From NCBI GenBank assembly GCA_003170315.1, contig PNAH01000026.1:63909-127908 (forward strand): a stretch of 64,000 nt of DNA. Direction: 5' to 3'. The first letter of the stretch is position 1. Each line of letters begins with the position of its first letter. The translations under genes and the position numbers were made by a program. Under the pieces are notes generated by a model. That model was given only the letters and a program-made list of their open reading frames with translations, ran no database searches and was not told the origin of the DNA. This document shows positions 52,559 through 63,959 of this stretch, one piece after another. This DNA comes from Acidimicrobiaceae bacterium. GTDB taxonomy: Bacteria > Actinomycetota > Acidimicrobiia > Acidimicrobiales > RAAP-2.

Positions 52559-53773
52559 GTGAGCTGGAACGAGGAGCCGTGGTCCTGGGAACCGACCCAA
52601 GACATCCTTGATTTTCTGGGCTTCGCCGGAGTCGAAACCACGAGAGACCAATTGGCCCGGCTCCATCGTCGCCGATTGATCGGTGAGCCGTTTCACGACC
52701 AGGGTGGCGGACGCAGCTCCCTCACCCGGTACCCCGCCGGCACGGCGGAGCGGATGCTCCGAATTTCGCAGCTGCGCTCGAGCACGAAGCAACTCGACGA
52801 ACTGTCGTGGCGGCTCTGGTGGGAGGGTTTCGACGTGGAGCCCGATCTCATACGCACGTACCTCTTGAAGCGGGCCACTCGTTGGGATGAGCAACTTCGC
52901 GAACTCCGCGTGGTGGCCGAAGCGAACAACGATGAATCGGGGGGGCGCGACGTCCTCGACGAGGTCTTCTTCCAGCACTTGAAGGCCGGGCCGGCGATGG
53001 TCTCGGCTCGCAAACGCCTCGGTCGAGGTTCCGAACTCTACGCCGAGTTTTCGGCCCTGCTCATCGATTTGATGCACGGCGACCTCTCCTCGCTCGAACG
53101 AGTTGACGCTGGACTCTTTGATCGCGAAGCGACCGGGGGCAGAGCGGTCATTGACGACGAGTCGCGCCGGGCCGGCGACGTGGCCCTGCAAGCGATGCAG
53201 GCCAGTATGGACACCGCGTTCATCCAATTGGTGGCCTCGCTCGACGACAAGGAGATTGCCAGTGCCCGGCCGGTGGCGCTACTGCTCCTCGGGCTCATTT
53301 CTCAGGTCGGGGGCATCGTGCAAGAGGTCTTTGGCGGTTCGGGTGCCGGTCGAGACAACGTGGGCAAGAGCCTCATCACCATGGCCGAGAACTCCGACGA
53401 GCAGGTCTTGGCCCTCCTGTTGACCTCGTCGTTCTTGAAAGACGACGCCGTGCGCGGCGCCCTGCCCGGCATCGCACCGGCGACGGCTGCGCCCCCGGCC
53501 ATCTCCTTCTTGGATTTTCTGCGACTTCGGTTTCTGGCCGTCGAAGTGCCGGGCTTCGTGGCGCTGTTGGCGCCGGCGATCGTTCGTGACGCCTTCGCGA
53601 CGCCGGAGGGCGCGGCGCGCTGGCACGCCCGATTCGACGAATACTGGCTGAGCCACTTCTTCGATCTCCAAGAAGCGATGGCGCTGCGCCCCGATCTTTT
53701 CGCTGAAGCGCCGCTCATACCGGACGAAGAAACCGAATTTGAAGTCGAAGTAAAAAAAAAAAATCTAAAATGA
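52559..53773 (+). CDS. Uncharacterised protein with MerR-like N-terminal helix-turn-helix
   Basis: A 404-residue protein. Residues 10-80 (PTQDILDFLGFAGVETTRDQLARLHRRRLIGEP and LTRYPAGTAERMLRI) look like a winged helix of the MerR type, suggesting DNA binding. The rest is acidic and helical, with a segment DTAFIQLVASLDDKEIASARPVALLLLGLIS and no recognised domain. The last codons KKKNLK are written in a 12-base A run (53752-53763), a possible slippage site. The GTG at 52559 has AAGG about eight bases upstream. It lies between two signalling genes. Confidence 0.6.
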   Translation: MSWNEEPWSWEPTQDILDFLGFAGVETTRDQLARLHRRRLIGEPFHDQGGGRSSLTRYPAGTAERMLRISQLRSSTKQLDELSWRLWWEGFDVEPDLIRTYLLKRATRWDEQLRELRVVAEANNDESGGRDVLDEVFFQHLKAGPAMVSARKRLGRGSELYAEFSALLIDLMHGDLSSLERVDAGLFDREATGGRAVIDDESRRAGDVALQAMQASMDTAFIQLVASLDDKEIASARPVALLLLGLISQVGGIVQEVFGGSGAGRDNVGKSLITMAENSDEQVLALLLTSSFLKDDAVRGALPGIAPATAAPPAISFLDFLRLRFLAVEVPGFVALLAPAIVRDAFATPEGAARWHARFDEYWLSHFFDLQEAMALRPDLFAEAPLIPDEETEFEVEVKKKNLK

Positions 53774-53931
53774 AGTTCTGGAAGGGTGAGTGCAGTAGGG
53801 CATTCACCGATTGGCGCGGACTCCCCGACGGAGACGGGGACGAGTGGTTCATCGACGACGGCCGGATCGATCACCCGTCGGGCGTGTCGGTCTGGATCTG
53901 AGGGTCTGACGCCGACTTGTCGATTGAGGCG

Positions 53932-54078
53932 TTAGATGCGGCCCAGTACGCCGGTCGTGTTGTGCGCTCGTTGGTGACAGGCCGTGCACAGGTATTGGCA
54001 GTTGGCAAGCTCGTCATCAACACCGGCGCCGAGCACCTTCTTGTGGTGGAACTCCTTCGCCGCGAGGCGGCGGTGTCC
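53932..54078 (-). pseudogene. Fragment of an HNH endonuclease C-terminus
   Basis: A minus-strand frame ends with AAKEFHHKKVLGAGVDDELANCQYLCTACHQRAHN, then a stop. The H-H...LC..CH..H spacing is that of HNH nucleases. No plausible start lies within the frame; it fuses with the end of the neighbouring EAL gene in another frame and lacks the N-terminal part. Probably a decayed homing or toxin-type nuclease. Confidence 0.6.
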
Positions 54079-56195
54079 TAGAACGTGGTCCCCACCATCA
54101 TCGCCGCTTCGGCGAAGGGAACGGCCGGCGAGAAGAGAAAGCCTTGTCCGAGCGAACAGTGCAGACCGCGAAGTCGCTCGAGTTGCCCTTCGGTCTCGAT
54201 TCCTTCGGCGAGCATCGTCATGCCGAGGTTGTGTCCCAGTGACACGATCGTCTCGAGCACGCGATCGCTGTGAATGCTCTCAATCGCCGGTCGCACGAAG
54301 GACTGATCGATCTTGATGATCATCGGGTTCAACAGCGCGAGGTGCGACAGCGAGGAGAACCCCGTGCCGAAGTCATCCAGCGCCACGCCGATACCCAGGC
54401 CGGTCAGCTGTTCGATTAGTTTCAGCGTGTCGGCCACTTCCAGAAGGGCCACACTCTCGGTGATTTCGATGATGAGTCGATCGGCCGGCAACGTCGAGGC
54501 GTCCAACTCCTCTTTTATCATCGCCAACAAACCGGGATCGTGGAACTGGCGCGCAGAAAAGTTCACCGTCACGTAGGGCTCGGAGAGCGAATCCTTGGAC
54601 CGGCCCCATTCGCCGGCCGCCACGATGGATTCGCGGAGGGCGAAGGCGCCGAGTTCCAAGATGAGGTCGCTCTGTTCGGCCAGCGGAATGAAGACTCCCG
54701 GCGGTACCCATCCCCGCTGTTCGTGGTGCCAGCGCATCAAGGCTTCGAAGCCGACGACTTCGTTCGTGGAGAGCCGTAATATGGGCTGGTAGTGCATGGC
54801 CAGCTCTCCGGACGCGATGGCCTGACGCAACTCTTGAACCAGCGAGAATCGATTGATCACCTGGTGGTGCATGCCGGGGACGTAGACGAACTGGCGTCCC
54901 TTGCCGAGGCGCTTCGCTTCGTACAGCGCCACGTCGGCGTCGCGAACGACGTTCAACAGTTCGGCGGTGGTGGCGTCCCACACGACGACCCCGAGACTGG
55001 CCCGTTGCTCGAGGCTCAAGTTGCCGATCACGAACGGCTCGTCGAGGGAACGCAAAAACCGCTCGCCGATCATTTCGGCCTCGTCCGCCCCGGAGATCCC
55101 TTCGGCGAGGTAGAGGAATTCGTCGCCCCCGAAGCGACTCAAGGTGTCGGTCGCTCGCGTGACCCCTTCGAGTCGACGAGCGACGGCCTCCAAGAGCTGA
55201 TCGCCGACCAGGTGTCCGTAGGTGTCGTTCACCCCTTTGAAGTCATCGAGGTCCAGTAAGAGCAATGCGCCTTGTCCGCCTTGGCGCACGATGCGCGAAT
55301 GGGCCTGCTCGAGCCGGTCATCCAGGAGTGCTCGATTCGCGAGGCCGGTCAACGGATCGTGAAGGGCCTGATGTGACAGCTGGGCGGTGAGCATCCGCTC
55401 TTCGGTGATGTCACGCTCGGAAATGATGAAGTACAGCGTCTTTCCGGTCTTGTCGCGCGCGGGCGACTTGGAGACTTCGACCACGATCATTCGGCCGTCC
55501 TTGTGCAGGTAGCGCTTGATGTAGCGAACCTGGCGAATTTCGTCGTGCAAGAAACGTGCGTGCGACGCTTCGGTGATGCCGACGTCGTCGGGATAGGTGA
55601 AGGGCTTGGAGTCGAAGCCGATCAGTTCACTGCGGGTGCGTCCCATCATCGCGCAAAAGGCGTCATTGGCCGAGATAATGCGATCTTCCAGGTCGGTGAA
55701 GACCATGGGCGCCATGTTGTCCTCAAAGGCCAGGCGAAAGTGCTGTTCGGCTTCGATACGCGCCTGTTCGGCCGCGCGCTGAACGCTGTTGTCGCGGATC
55801 GAGCCAACGGTCCACCGGACGCCGTCGAGAACGAGCGGTGAGAGTGCGAAGTCGACCGGGCGCTCGGTGCCGTCTTTTTGCAACACCGTCAGGTTGCGAT
55901 CATTCCAGATGATTCGCGAGTCCGGGTGTCGCGCGTACTGACGCCGCGCCTCGCCCTGCATCGCTCGAAGGTCCGGGGGAATCAGTATCTGGACGTTCTG
56001 TCCCACGAGTTCGTCGTGGGTGTAGCCGGTGAGAGAAGTCAGTTCGGCGTTCACGTAGTGCATGACGCCGTGGCTGTCAATCAGCGCCGTGCCATCGGGC
56101 AGGGCCTCGAGGAGGTTCTGCCACGGGATAGAAAGCTGTTCCGGAGACGTCACGTCAGCCCAACGCTCATCCGCATTCCGTACAGTCAGTTGCAC
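54078..56195 (-). CDS. PAS-PAS-GGDEF-EAL cyclic-di-GMP signalling protein (copy 2)
   Basis: A 705-residue paralogue of the protein at 49232-51406, with two PAS domains, GGDEF (RFGGDEFLYL) preceded by an RATD inhibitory site, and EAL (GFEALMRW) with a DDFGTG metal loop. The order and motif positions match copy 1 across the whole length; by eye more than half of residues are identical. All catalytic motifs are intact, so it may both make and break cyclic-di-GMP. It faces copy 1 in opposite orientation and is upstream of no close operon partner. Signal sensed unknown. Confidence 0.92.
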   Translation of the reverse strand: MQLTVRNADERWADVTSPEQLSIPWQNLLEALPDGTALIDSHGVMHYVNAELTSLTGYTHDELVGQNVQILIPPDLRAMQGEARRQYARHPDSRIIWNDRNLTVLQKDGTERPVDFALSPLVLDGVRWTVGSIRDNSVQRAAEQARIEAEQHFRLAFEDNMAPMVFTDLEDRIISANDAFCAMMGRTRSELIGFDSKPFTYPDDVGITEASHARFLHDEIRQVRYIKRYLHKDGRMIVVEVSKSPARDKTGKTLYFIISERDITEERMLTAQLSHQALHDPLTGLANRALLDDRLEQAHSRIVRQGGQGALLLLDLDDFKGVNDTYGHLVGDQLLEAVARRLEGVTRATDTLSRFGGDEFLYLAEGISGADEAEMIGERFLRSLDEPFVIGNLSLEQRASLGVVVWDATTAELLNVVRDADVALYEAKRLGKGRQFVYVPGMHHQVINRFSLVQELRQAIASGELAMHYQPILRLSTNEVVGFEALMRWHHEQRGWVPPGVFIPLAEQSDLILELGAFALRESIVAAGEWGRSKDSLSEPYVTVNFSARQFHDPGLLAMIKEELDASTLPADRLIIEITESVALLEVADTLKLIEQLTGLGIGVALDDFGTGFSSLSHLALLNPMIIKIDQSFVRPAIESIHSDRVLETIVSLGHNLGMTMLAEGIETEGQLERLRGLHCSLGQGFLFSPAVPFAEAAMMVGTTF

Positions 56196-56293
56196 AACCC
56201 ATTAGATAAATGATGGCACAGCCAGTGAATTACCCGGTATTCCGCGCCACGTCCGCGACCCGATCGGCCCGGAAGCGAGGCGGACTTCGCTGG

Positions 56294-56644
56294 CTATGAC
56301 GGAGTATCCTCCGGATGTTCCGCCACCCACTCGCCGTCAGATTCCATTGCCGGATGTTCCTTCACCCACTCGGCGTGGTGGGGATTACTGGGGTCGAGAA
56401 GGTCGTCGGAGACGTCGGACACGTACTCGTCATGAGCGATCGACTCGGTCGCGACCTCCTCGGTCGGAATCGCCACCTGCGGCAAAACGCCCGGACCGGA
56501 AGGTGCGCCCGCACTGGAGAAGCGAATCGGTGGAGCGCTCAGGTCGGGCACGTAACTGACCCCGCGCTTGTCGGACTTGCGACGTATCAGTACGGCTCCA
56601 ATGATCAGAATGGCCAGCACAATCAGCACAACCGCTAAAACCAT
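56294..56644 (-). CDS. Small single-pass membrane protein with acidic tail
   Basis: A 116-residue protein that begins with a transmembrane helix (VLAVVLIVLAILIIGAVLIR), then a basic stretch and a long acidic cytosolic or extracytoplasmic tail containing two similar blocks, HAEWVKEHP and GEWVAEHP. GAGG eight bases before the ATG at 56644 supports the start; the longer frame to 56881 is not needed. No family recognised. It is divergent from nadK. Confidence 0.65.
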   Translation of the reverse strand: MVLAVVLIVLAILIIGAVLIRRKSDKRGVSYVPDLSAPPIRFSSAGAPSGPGVLPQVAIPTEEVATESIAHDEYVSDVSDDLLDPSNPHHAEWVKEHPAMESDGEWVAEHPEDTPS

Positions 56645-56803
56645 GTGATAAACCTCGTCTCTTTCGGCTTGGCATCGACGAGCAACTTCGCCGCGGGTTA
56701 TGCAATGAGCATACCGAGCGACGGAGCCTCGCAACCTCGTCACTTCCGTTGAACGCCGGGCCGCGCTCGCGACCTTTGTTACTACCATTGAGCCACGAGG
56801 TGA

Positions 56804-57616
56804 ATGGTGTCCCAACTGCTCTTTGCGGCTTTCAGTAATCGGTCCGACGCGGTGCAACTCGCCCGAGAGGCCGGGCGTCAACTAGAGGCCGACGGCATCA
56901 CCTCGAGCCTTCACCTGCTCGACGTCGACGCCACGCCCGTCGTTGACGCTTCGACGATCGTCGTCAGCCTCGGGGGCGACGGAACGTTTCTCAAATCCGC
57001 CCGACTGGCTCACGCGCTTGGCGCTCGCGTCCTCGCGGTCAACCTCGGCCGTCTCGGGTTCTTGCTCAACGTCCCGTCCAACGCGGTCGTGGCCGACGCG
57101 AAGTCCGCTCTTTCGGGAGACGACATCGTCGAACGATTGGCGCTGCTGATCTCAGTGTCAGGCACCCGTATCAAGGAGTTCGCGCTCAACGAGGTCGTGG
57201 TGGAGCGGGCGCACGCCGGACACATGGTGCGAGTGAAGACTTACGTCGATGAGGACGAGTACCTCACGTACTCGGCCGACGGCGTCATGGTCGCTACGCC
57301 TACGGGCAGCACCGGTTACAACTTCTCGGCCGGAGGACCGGTCGTCGAGGCGACGTTGCCGGTGATGATATTGACGCCAGTGGCTCCCCACTTCACGATC
57401 GACCGCTCCATCGTCGTCGCCGACGACAAAGTGATCCGTCTGGTCGCCGAGGACAAGCCCGCCATCATCGTGGCCGACGGACGAGACATCGGGTCGCTGC
57501 AAGCCGGTCAGTACGTCGAAGTGCGCAAGAGTCCCTCGCCGGTGCGGGTCGTCGCCACCCGCAGTTTCGATCTGGCGTCGCGGCTCCACGAAGGCCTTCG
57601 TGAGGGACATGCCTAA
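56804..57616 (+). CDS. nadK: NAD kinase
   Basis: A 270-residue NAD(+)/NADH kinase that makes NADP in the cytosol. The diagnostic GGDGTFLKSAR motif is near residue 52, followed by GRLGFLLN, NEVVVERAHAGHMV and the conserved TPTGSTGYNFSAGGP block. ATG at 56804 has GAGG four bases upstream. It overlaps the start of recN by eight bases. In actinobacteria nadK and recN are commonly adjacent. Confidence 0.95.
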   Translation: MVSQLLFAAFSNRSDAVQLAREAGRQLEADGITSSLHLLDVDATPVVDASTIVVSLGGDGTFLKSARLAHALGARVLAVNLGRLGFLLNVPSNAVVADAKSALSGDDIVERLALLISVSGTRIKEFALNEVVVERAHAGHMVRVKTYVDEDEYLTYSADGVMVATPTGSTGYNFSAGGPVVEATLPVMILTPVAPHFTIDRSIVVADDKVIRLVAEDKPAIIVADGRDIGSLQAGQYVEVRKSPSPVRVVATRSFDLASRLHEGLREGHA

Positions 57617-59195
57617 ATCCCAATTGTTGGAGTTGTACGCCCACGGATTGGGAGTGATCCAAGACGCTCGATTGGAGTTCGGACCGGGCTTCAACGTGCT
57701 GACGGGTGAAACGGGGGCCGGGAAGACCCTGCTCTTGGGTGCGCTCGATCTCTGTTTGGGGGGTGACGGTTCGGTGACGCGCGCCGCGATCGCCCCCGAT
57801 ATGCGCGCCGCCGCCGTGTTCAATCTGAACGGCGAGCGCGAAATCGTTCTCACGCGCGAATCGGGAACCACGGGACGCCTGCGCAGCGCCATCGACGGCG
57901 CGTCCAGCAGCGCCGAGGCGCTACGTTCACTCGCCGATCAATTGATCGTCATCCAGGGACAACACGATTCGCTATCCCTGCGCAACCGGGGCGAAGTACT
58001 ACGGCTCATCGACGCCCGCGGCGACGTGTCGGTCGAGGATCTCACACAGGCTCGTCGCGCCCTCCACGACGCGCAGCGCGAGCGCTCATCACTGGGCGGT
58101 GACGCCGAAGCCCGGGCCCGAGAACAGGACTTCGTTACCTTTCAGATCGCCGAACTGGAAGACGGCACCATACGCTCGGCCCACGAACTGGAAGAGACGC
58201 TGGTGGAGTTGACGCGACTGACCGAGTTGCGCGACGGCCAAGTTGCCCTCGGGTCGGCACTGGACGAGCTCGACGCCGACGACGACAGTGCCGTCCTCGC
58301 GACGTTCGCCCGAACGATCAATAATCTGCCTCCTGGTGAGGCCTACGACCGATCACGAGACAGTTTGCGCTCAGCGCTCGAGCAAGCGCGCGATGCGGTT
58401 CGGGAACTCGCCGCGCTGACGGACCCGGATTCCTTCGACGCGTCGGCGTTGAAAGAACTCGAGGACCGAGCCACCGTGCTGCAGTCCCTGGTGAGAAAAT
58501 ACGGTTCGCTGGCGGCGGCCTTGACGACCCTGGACGATTTGCGGGCTCGCCACATTGCTCTGGAAAAGGCGTCGTCGAGGACGCTCATCCTGGACGCGGA
58601 GGTTGACACCCTCAGTCAGCGCGTGGCCGCCATGGCCGAAACGACGCGGCGCGAGCGAGTGGCGGCGGCGAATTCTTTGAACGGCGCCGTCGCCCGTCAG
58701 TTGCCCCGGGTCGCCTTGGCGCACGCTGAGCTGCGCTTCGTGGTCGCCGGCGAGGACGGCTCGGACGCTCAGATCCTCTTCACGCCCAACCCGGGACAAC
58801 CCGAGGGGCCACTGCAGGCGCTCGCGAGCGGGGGAGAGTTGAGTCGAGTGCTCTTGGCGCTCGCGCTCGAGTCGGCGCACGAGGACGTCATCGCGGTCTT
58901 TGACGAAGTGGACGCCGGCGTCGGCGGTCAAGTGGCCCAACAGATCGGCGAGTGCCTGCGAGAGCTCGGGGAACACCAACAGGTTCTCGCCGTCACGCAC
59001 CTGGCGACGGTCGCGGCGAAAGCCGATCATCACTTCGTCATCGAGAAGCGCTTCGAGAGTGACGACGTCTTCACGTCGGTTCGAGCCCTCAGCGGCGAAG
59101 CGCGAGTAGACGAGATAGCGCGAATGCTCGTCGGCGACGAGGTCACCGATGAATCGAGGGCACTGGCCCAGCAAATGCTCGAAACATCGTGTTAA
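57609..59195 (+). CDS. recN: DNA repair protein RecN
   Basis: A 528-residue SMC-like protein. Walker A is GETGAGKTLLL (about 32-42), Q-like LIVIQGQHDSL, a long central coiled-coil region rich in Glu/Arg, then the signature LASGGELSRVLLALAL, Walker B VIAVFDEVDAGVGG and AVTHLATVAAKADHHF. It acts with RecA in double-strand break repair. The ATG at 57609 (MPKSQLLELYAHG) is preferred to the GTG at 57600. It overlaps nadK. Confidence 0.94.
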   Translation: MPKSQLLELYAHGLGVIQDARLEFGPGFNVLTGETGAGKTLLLGALDLCLGGDGSVTRAAIAPDMRAAAVFNLNGEREIVLTRESGTTGRLRSAIDGASSSAEALRSLADQLIVIQGQHDSLSLRNRGEVLRLIDARGDVSVEDLTQARRALHDAQRERSSLGGDAEARAREQDFVTFQIAELEDGTIRSAHELEETLVELTRLTELRDGQVALGSALDELDADDDSAVLATFARTINNLPPGEAYDRSRDSLRSALEQARDAVRELAALTDPDSFDASALKELEDRATVLQSLVRKYGSLAAALTTLDDLRARHIALEKASSRTLILDAEVDTLSQRVAAMAETTRRERVAAANSLNGAVARQLPRVALAHAELRFVVAGEDGSDAQILFTPNPGQPEGPLQALASGGELSRVLLALALESAHEDVIAVFDEVDAGVGGQVAQQIGECLRELGEHQQVLAVTHLATVAAKADHHFVIEKRFESDDVFTSVRALSGEARVDEIARMLVGDEVTDESRALAQQMLETSC

Positions 59196-59198
59196 TAG

Positions 59199-59228
59199 TT
59201 CTGTAAAGTCACAGGGCTTCGCTATGCT
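59199..59228 (+). promoter_or_regulatory. Weak candidate promoter upstream of pyrG
   Basis: TTCTGT (59199) and TATGCT (59223-59228) are separated by about 18 bases and sit 30 bases before the pyrG start, in the 61-base gap after recN. The match is modest. Confidence 0.25.
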
Positions 59229-59253
59229 GGTGTTCCGTGGAAGCGGCGGTTGA

Positions 59254-61440
<2,187 letters not shown>

Positions 61441-61454
<14 letters not shown>

Positions 61455-62346
61455 TCGATACCTCACGGAGTACCTGCAGTGGCTGACCATTGAGAAGGGG
61501 CGAAGTCGCGCCACGACCGAGGCCTATCGACGAGACCTGTCGAGACTGTTGACGTGGATGCAAGGCTCTGAGCTCGAGCTCGACACACTTCGCGAACAAG
61601 ATCTGGAGGGCTACTGCAATCAGCTTCGCCGAGCGAAGCGAGCCGAAACGTCCATCGCGCGGTCCGTCGCCTCGATTCGCGGGTGGTTCGCGTACCTGGT
61701 CGTCGAGGGACACCTGACCAGTGACCCCAGCGTGCGTCTGCGCGGTGGCCGACGGGGACGCTCACTGCCCAAGCCGCTGGGCGAAGACGAGGTGGCGGCG
61801 CTGCTCGATTCCATTCCCGGCGTCACGCCGATTGACTTACGCGACCGTGCGTTACTCGAACTCCTCTACGGCACCGGCGCTCGAGTGTCCGAAGTGGTCG
61901 GCATCGGCCTGGGGGACCTCGACTTTGACGAAGGACTGATCCTCGTCACCGGCAAAGGTTCCAAACAGCGCCTCGTACCTATGGGTTCCACGTTGACATC
62001 GGTATTGCGCGACTATCTCGGTGCGCGAGGTCGCGGCTCTTTCCCCGAAGCTCGAAAGGACTCGCGTCTTTTCCTGAACGCCCGTGGCGGCGCGCTGAGC
62101 CGTCAGGGCGTGGATCTCATCATCGACAAGCGGGCGCTACCGGTTGGCATCGAGCGTTCGCGCATCAGCGCTCACGTGTTTCGCCACAGTTGTGCCACCC
62201 ACATGTTGGCCCACGGCGCCGACATTCGTGTCGTGCAAGAGCTGCTCGGGCACGTGTCCATCTCCACGACGCAGATATACACCGCGGTGGCGGTAACGTC
62301 GCTGAAACGCGAATACCACAACGCGCACCCTCGGGCGCACGACTAA
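61441..62346 (+). CDS. xerD: Tyrosine recombinase XerD
   Basis: A 301-residue site-specific tyrosine recombinase that resolves chromosome dimers. Active residues are all visible: R148 (GTGARVSE), K172 (GKGSKQR), H245 and R248 (ISAHVFRHS), H271 (LLGHVSISTTQ) and Y280. The TTG at 61441 gives the usual XerD length; a GTG at 61381 would extend it by 20 residues inside the Nudix gene. The neighbourhood with pyrG and a Nudix gene is the conserved actinobacterial one, which supports XerD over XerC. Confidence 0.9.
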
Positions 62347-62359
62347 TTCGAAAGACGCA

Positions 62360-62998
62360 ATGTTCCACACGTACTACCTCTACATAGCGCTGCTGCCGTC
62401 GGTCATCTCGCACGAGGTCAGCCACGGTTGGGTAGCCAACTTTTTCGGTGATCCCACTGCGAAAGACGCGAAACGACTCTCGCTCAATCCCATGCGACAC
62501 ATTGACCCCTTCGGCACGATCCTCTTGCCGGCTCTGCTGATCGCGTTTCATTTCCCGCCGTTCGGCTACGCCCGCCCGGTGCCGGTGAACGTCTCTCGCC
62601 TTCGCAAGCCGCGTCAGCAGTCGCTCTACGTGTCGCTCGCTGGTCCCGTGGTCAATATTGTTCTTTCGGCGATTGGGCTCTTTGTGTGCGATCTCGCGGT
62701 GGTCAATCGGTCCGGCACCGTTTTGATTCACAACTCGGCACTCTTCAATGCCGGACTCGCTTTGGGCATCGCGAACCTTCTGCTCGCGGCCTTCAACTTG
62801 CTGCCGATTCCTCCGCTCGATGGATCGGCCGTGATCGAACGTTTCGTACCGAGCAAGCACCTCGGCGCGTACTACCACTGGAGGGCGCGCGCCCTGCCCC
62901 TCGTGCTGCTCTTCGTCATCCTCAGTGAGTACGTATTCCACTTCGGTTCGAACGCGTTGGGTGATTTAGAGAACTGGTGGATCGGCCTTATCAAATGA
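62360..62998 (+). CDS. Site-2 protease family protein (M50)
   Basis: A 212-residue membrane protein of the M50 family. The zinc motif HEVSH is at H18-E19-H22 and the second metal ligand is D154 in LPIPPLDG. Four to five transmembrane helices are present. It is small compared with RseP, resembling the minimal M50 group often found between xerD/scpAB and trpS in actinobacteria. Substrate unknown. Its stop overlaps the end of the converging trpS by eight bases. Confidence 0.88.
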   Translation: MFHTYYLYIALLPSVISHEVSHGWVANFFGDPTAKDAKRLSLNPMRHIDPFGTILLPALLIAFHFPPFGYARPVPVNVSRLRKPRQQSLYVSLAGPVVNIVLSAIGLFVCDLAVVNRSGTVLIHNSALFNAGLALGIANLLLAAFNLLPIPPLDGSAVIERFVPSKHLGAYYHWRARALPLVLLFVILSEYVFHFGSNALGDLENWWIGLIK

Positions 62999-63959
62999 GG
63001 CCCACCGCGTGGGCCGCACGCCGGTAGACCGAACCGGCCACCTCGCTCGCCTTCACGGCGCCGTTGGTGACCACGGCGCGCAACTCGGCGGGATCGGCCA
63101 TCAGTTCGTGGTGGCGCGTACGCAGCGGCGCGAGCGACTCGATGACCAGGGCGGAGAGGTCACTCTTCAAATCGCCGTAACGCGTGTAGCGCTCGGCGAC
63201 CACCTGCGGCGCTTCGTTGCTGAAGCTGGAGTAGATATCGAGCAGATTCGAGATGCCCGGCTTGTGCTCCCAGTCGTAGCGCACTTCGTTGTCGGTGTCG
63301 GTGACCGCCTTCTTGATCTTCTTGTCGATCGCGCTGGCCGAGTCCGTGACGTAGATCGAACCGAGGGGACTGGAAAGCGACTTGGACATCTTGCGGGTCG
63401 GCTCTTGGAGGTCCATGACGCGCGCGGCGACCTTGGGCTGGACGCCAACGGGAACGACGAAGGTCGAACCGTAGCGATTGTTAAAGCGTTCGGCGAGCAC
63501 GCGCGTCAATTCGAGGTGTTGGCGCTGGTCGTCGCCGACCGGGACTTCGGTCGTTTCGTAGAGCAAGATATCCCCGGCCATCAGGACCGGGTACGTGAGC
63601 AGTCCGACGCGATAGCCCGTCTTGCGAGAGGACTTCTCCTTGAACTGGGTCATGCGACTGAGTTCGCCGTACGTGGCGACGCACTCGAGGAGCCAATTCA
63701 TCTGCGCGTGGTACGGCACTTCGCTCTGCAGGAAAATCGTGCAGACGTCGGGGTCCAGTCCGGCCGCCAGGAACGTCGCGATGAGATCGAACGATTGGCT
63801 TCGCAACGTCTCGGGTTCGATCTCGAGGGTCAGGGCGTGGAGGTCGACGACGCAGTAGAACGCGTCGACGCTCTGTGCCTCTACCCACTGTTTGAGGGCC
63901 CCCAGGTAGTTGCCAATGTGCAACGTGCCCGACGGCTGCATGCCCGACAGAACTCTCAT
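62991..63959 (-). CDS. trpS: Tryptophanyl-tRNA synthetase
   Basis: A 322-residue class Ic synthetase that charges tRNA-Trp. The HIGH-like motif is HIGN in GTLHIGNYLGALK (residues about 12-24) and the KMSKS motif is KMSKSLSS. The intervening QMNWLLECVATYGELSRMTQFKEKS and GDDQRQHLELTR blocks are diagnostic. Length fits bacterial TrpS. It converges with the M50 gene. The remaining bases to the window end hold its promoter region. Confidence 0.96.
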   Translation of the reverse strand: MRVLSGMQPSGTLHIGNYLGALKQWVEAQSVDAFYCVVDLHALTLEIEPETLRSQSFDLIATFLAAGLDPDVCTIFLQSEVPYHAQMNWLLECVATYGELSRMTQFKEKSSRKTGYRVGLLTYPVLMAGDILLYETTEVPVGDDQRQHLELTRVLAERFNNRYGSTFVVPVGVQPKVAARVMDLQEPTRKMSKSLSSPLGSIYVTDSASAIDKKIKKAVTDTDNEVRYDWEHKPGISNLLDIYSSFSNEAPQVVAERYTRYGDLKSDLSALVIESLAPLRTRHHELMADPAELRAVVTNGAVKASEVAGSVYRRAAHAVGLI

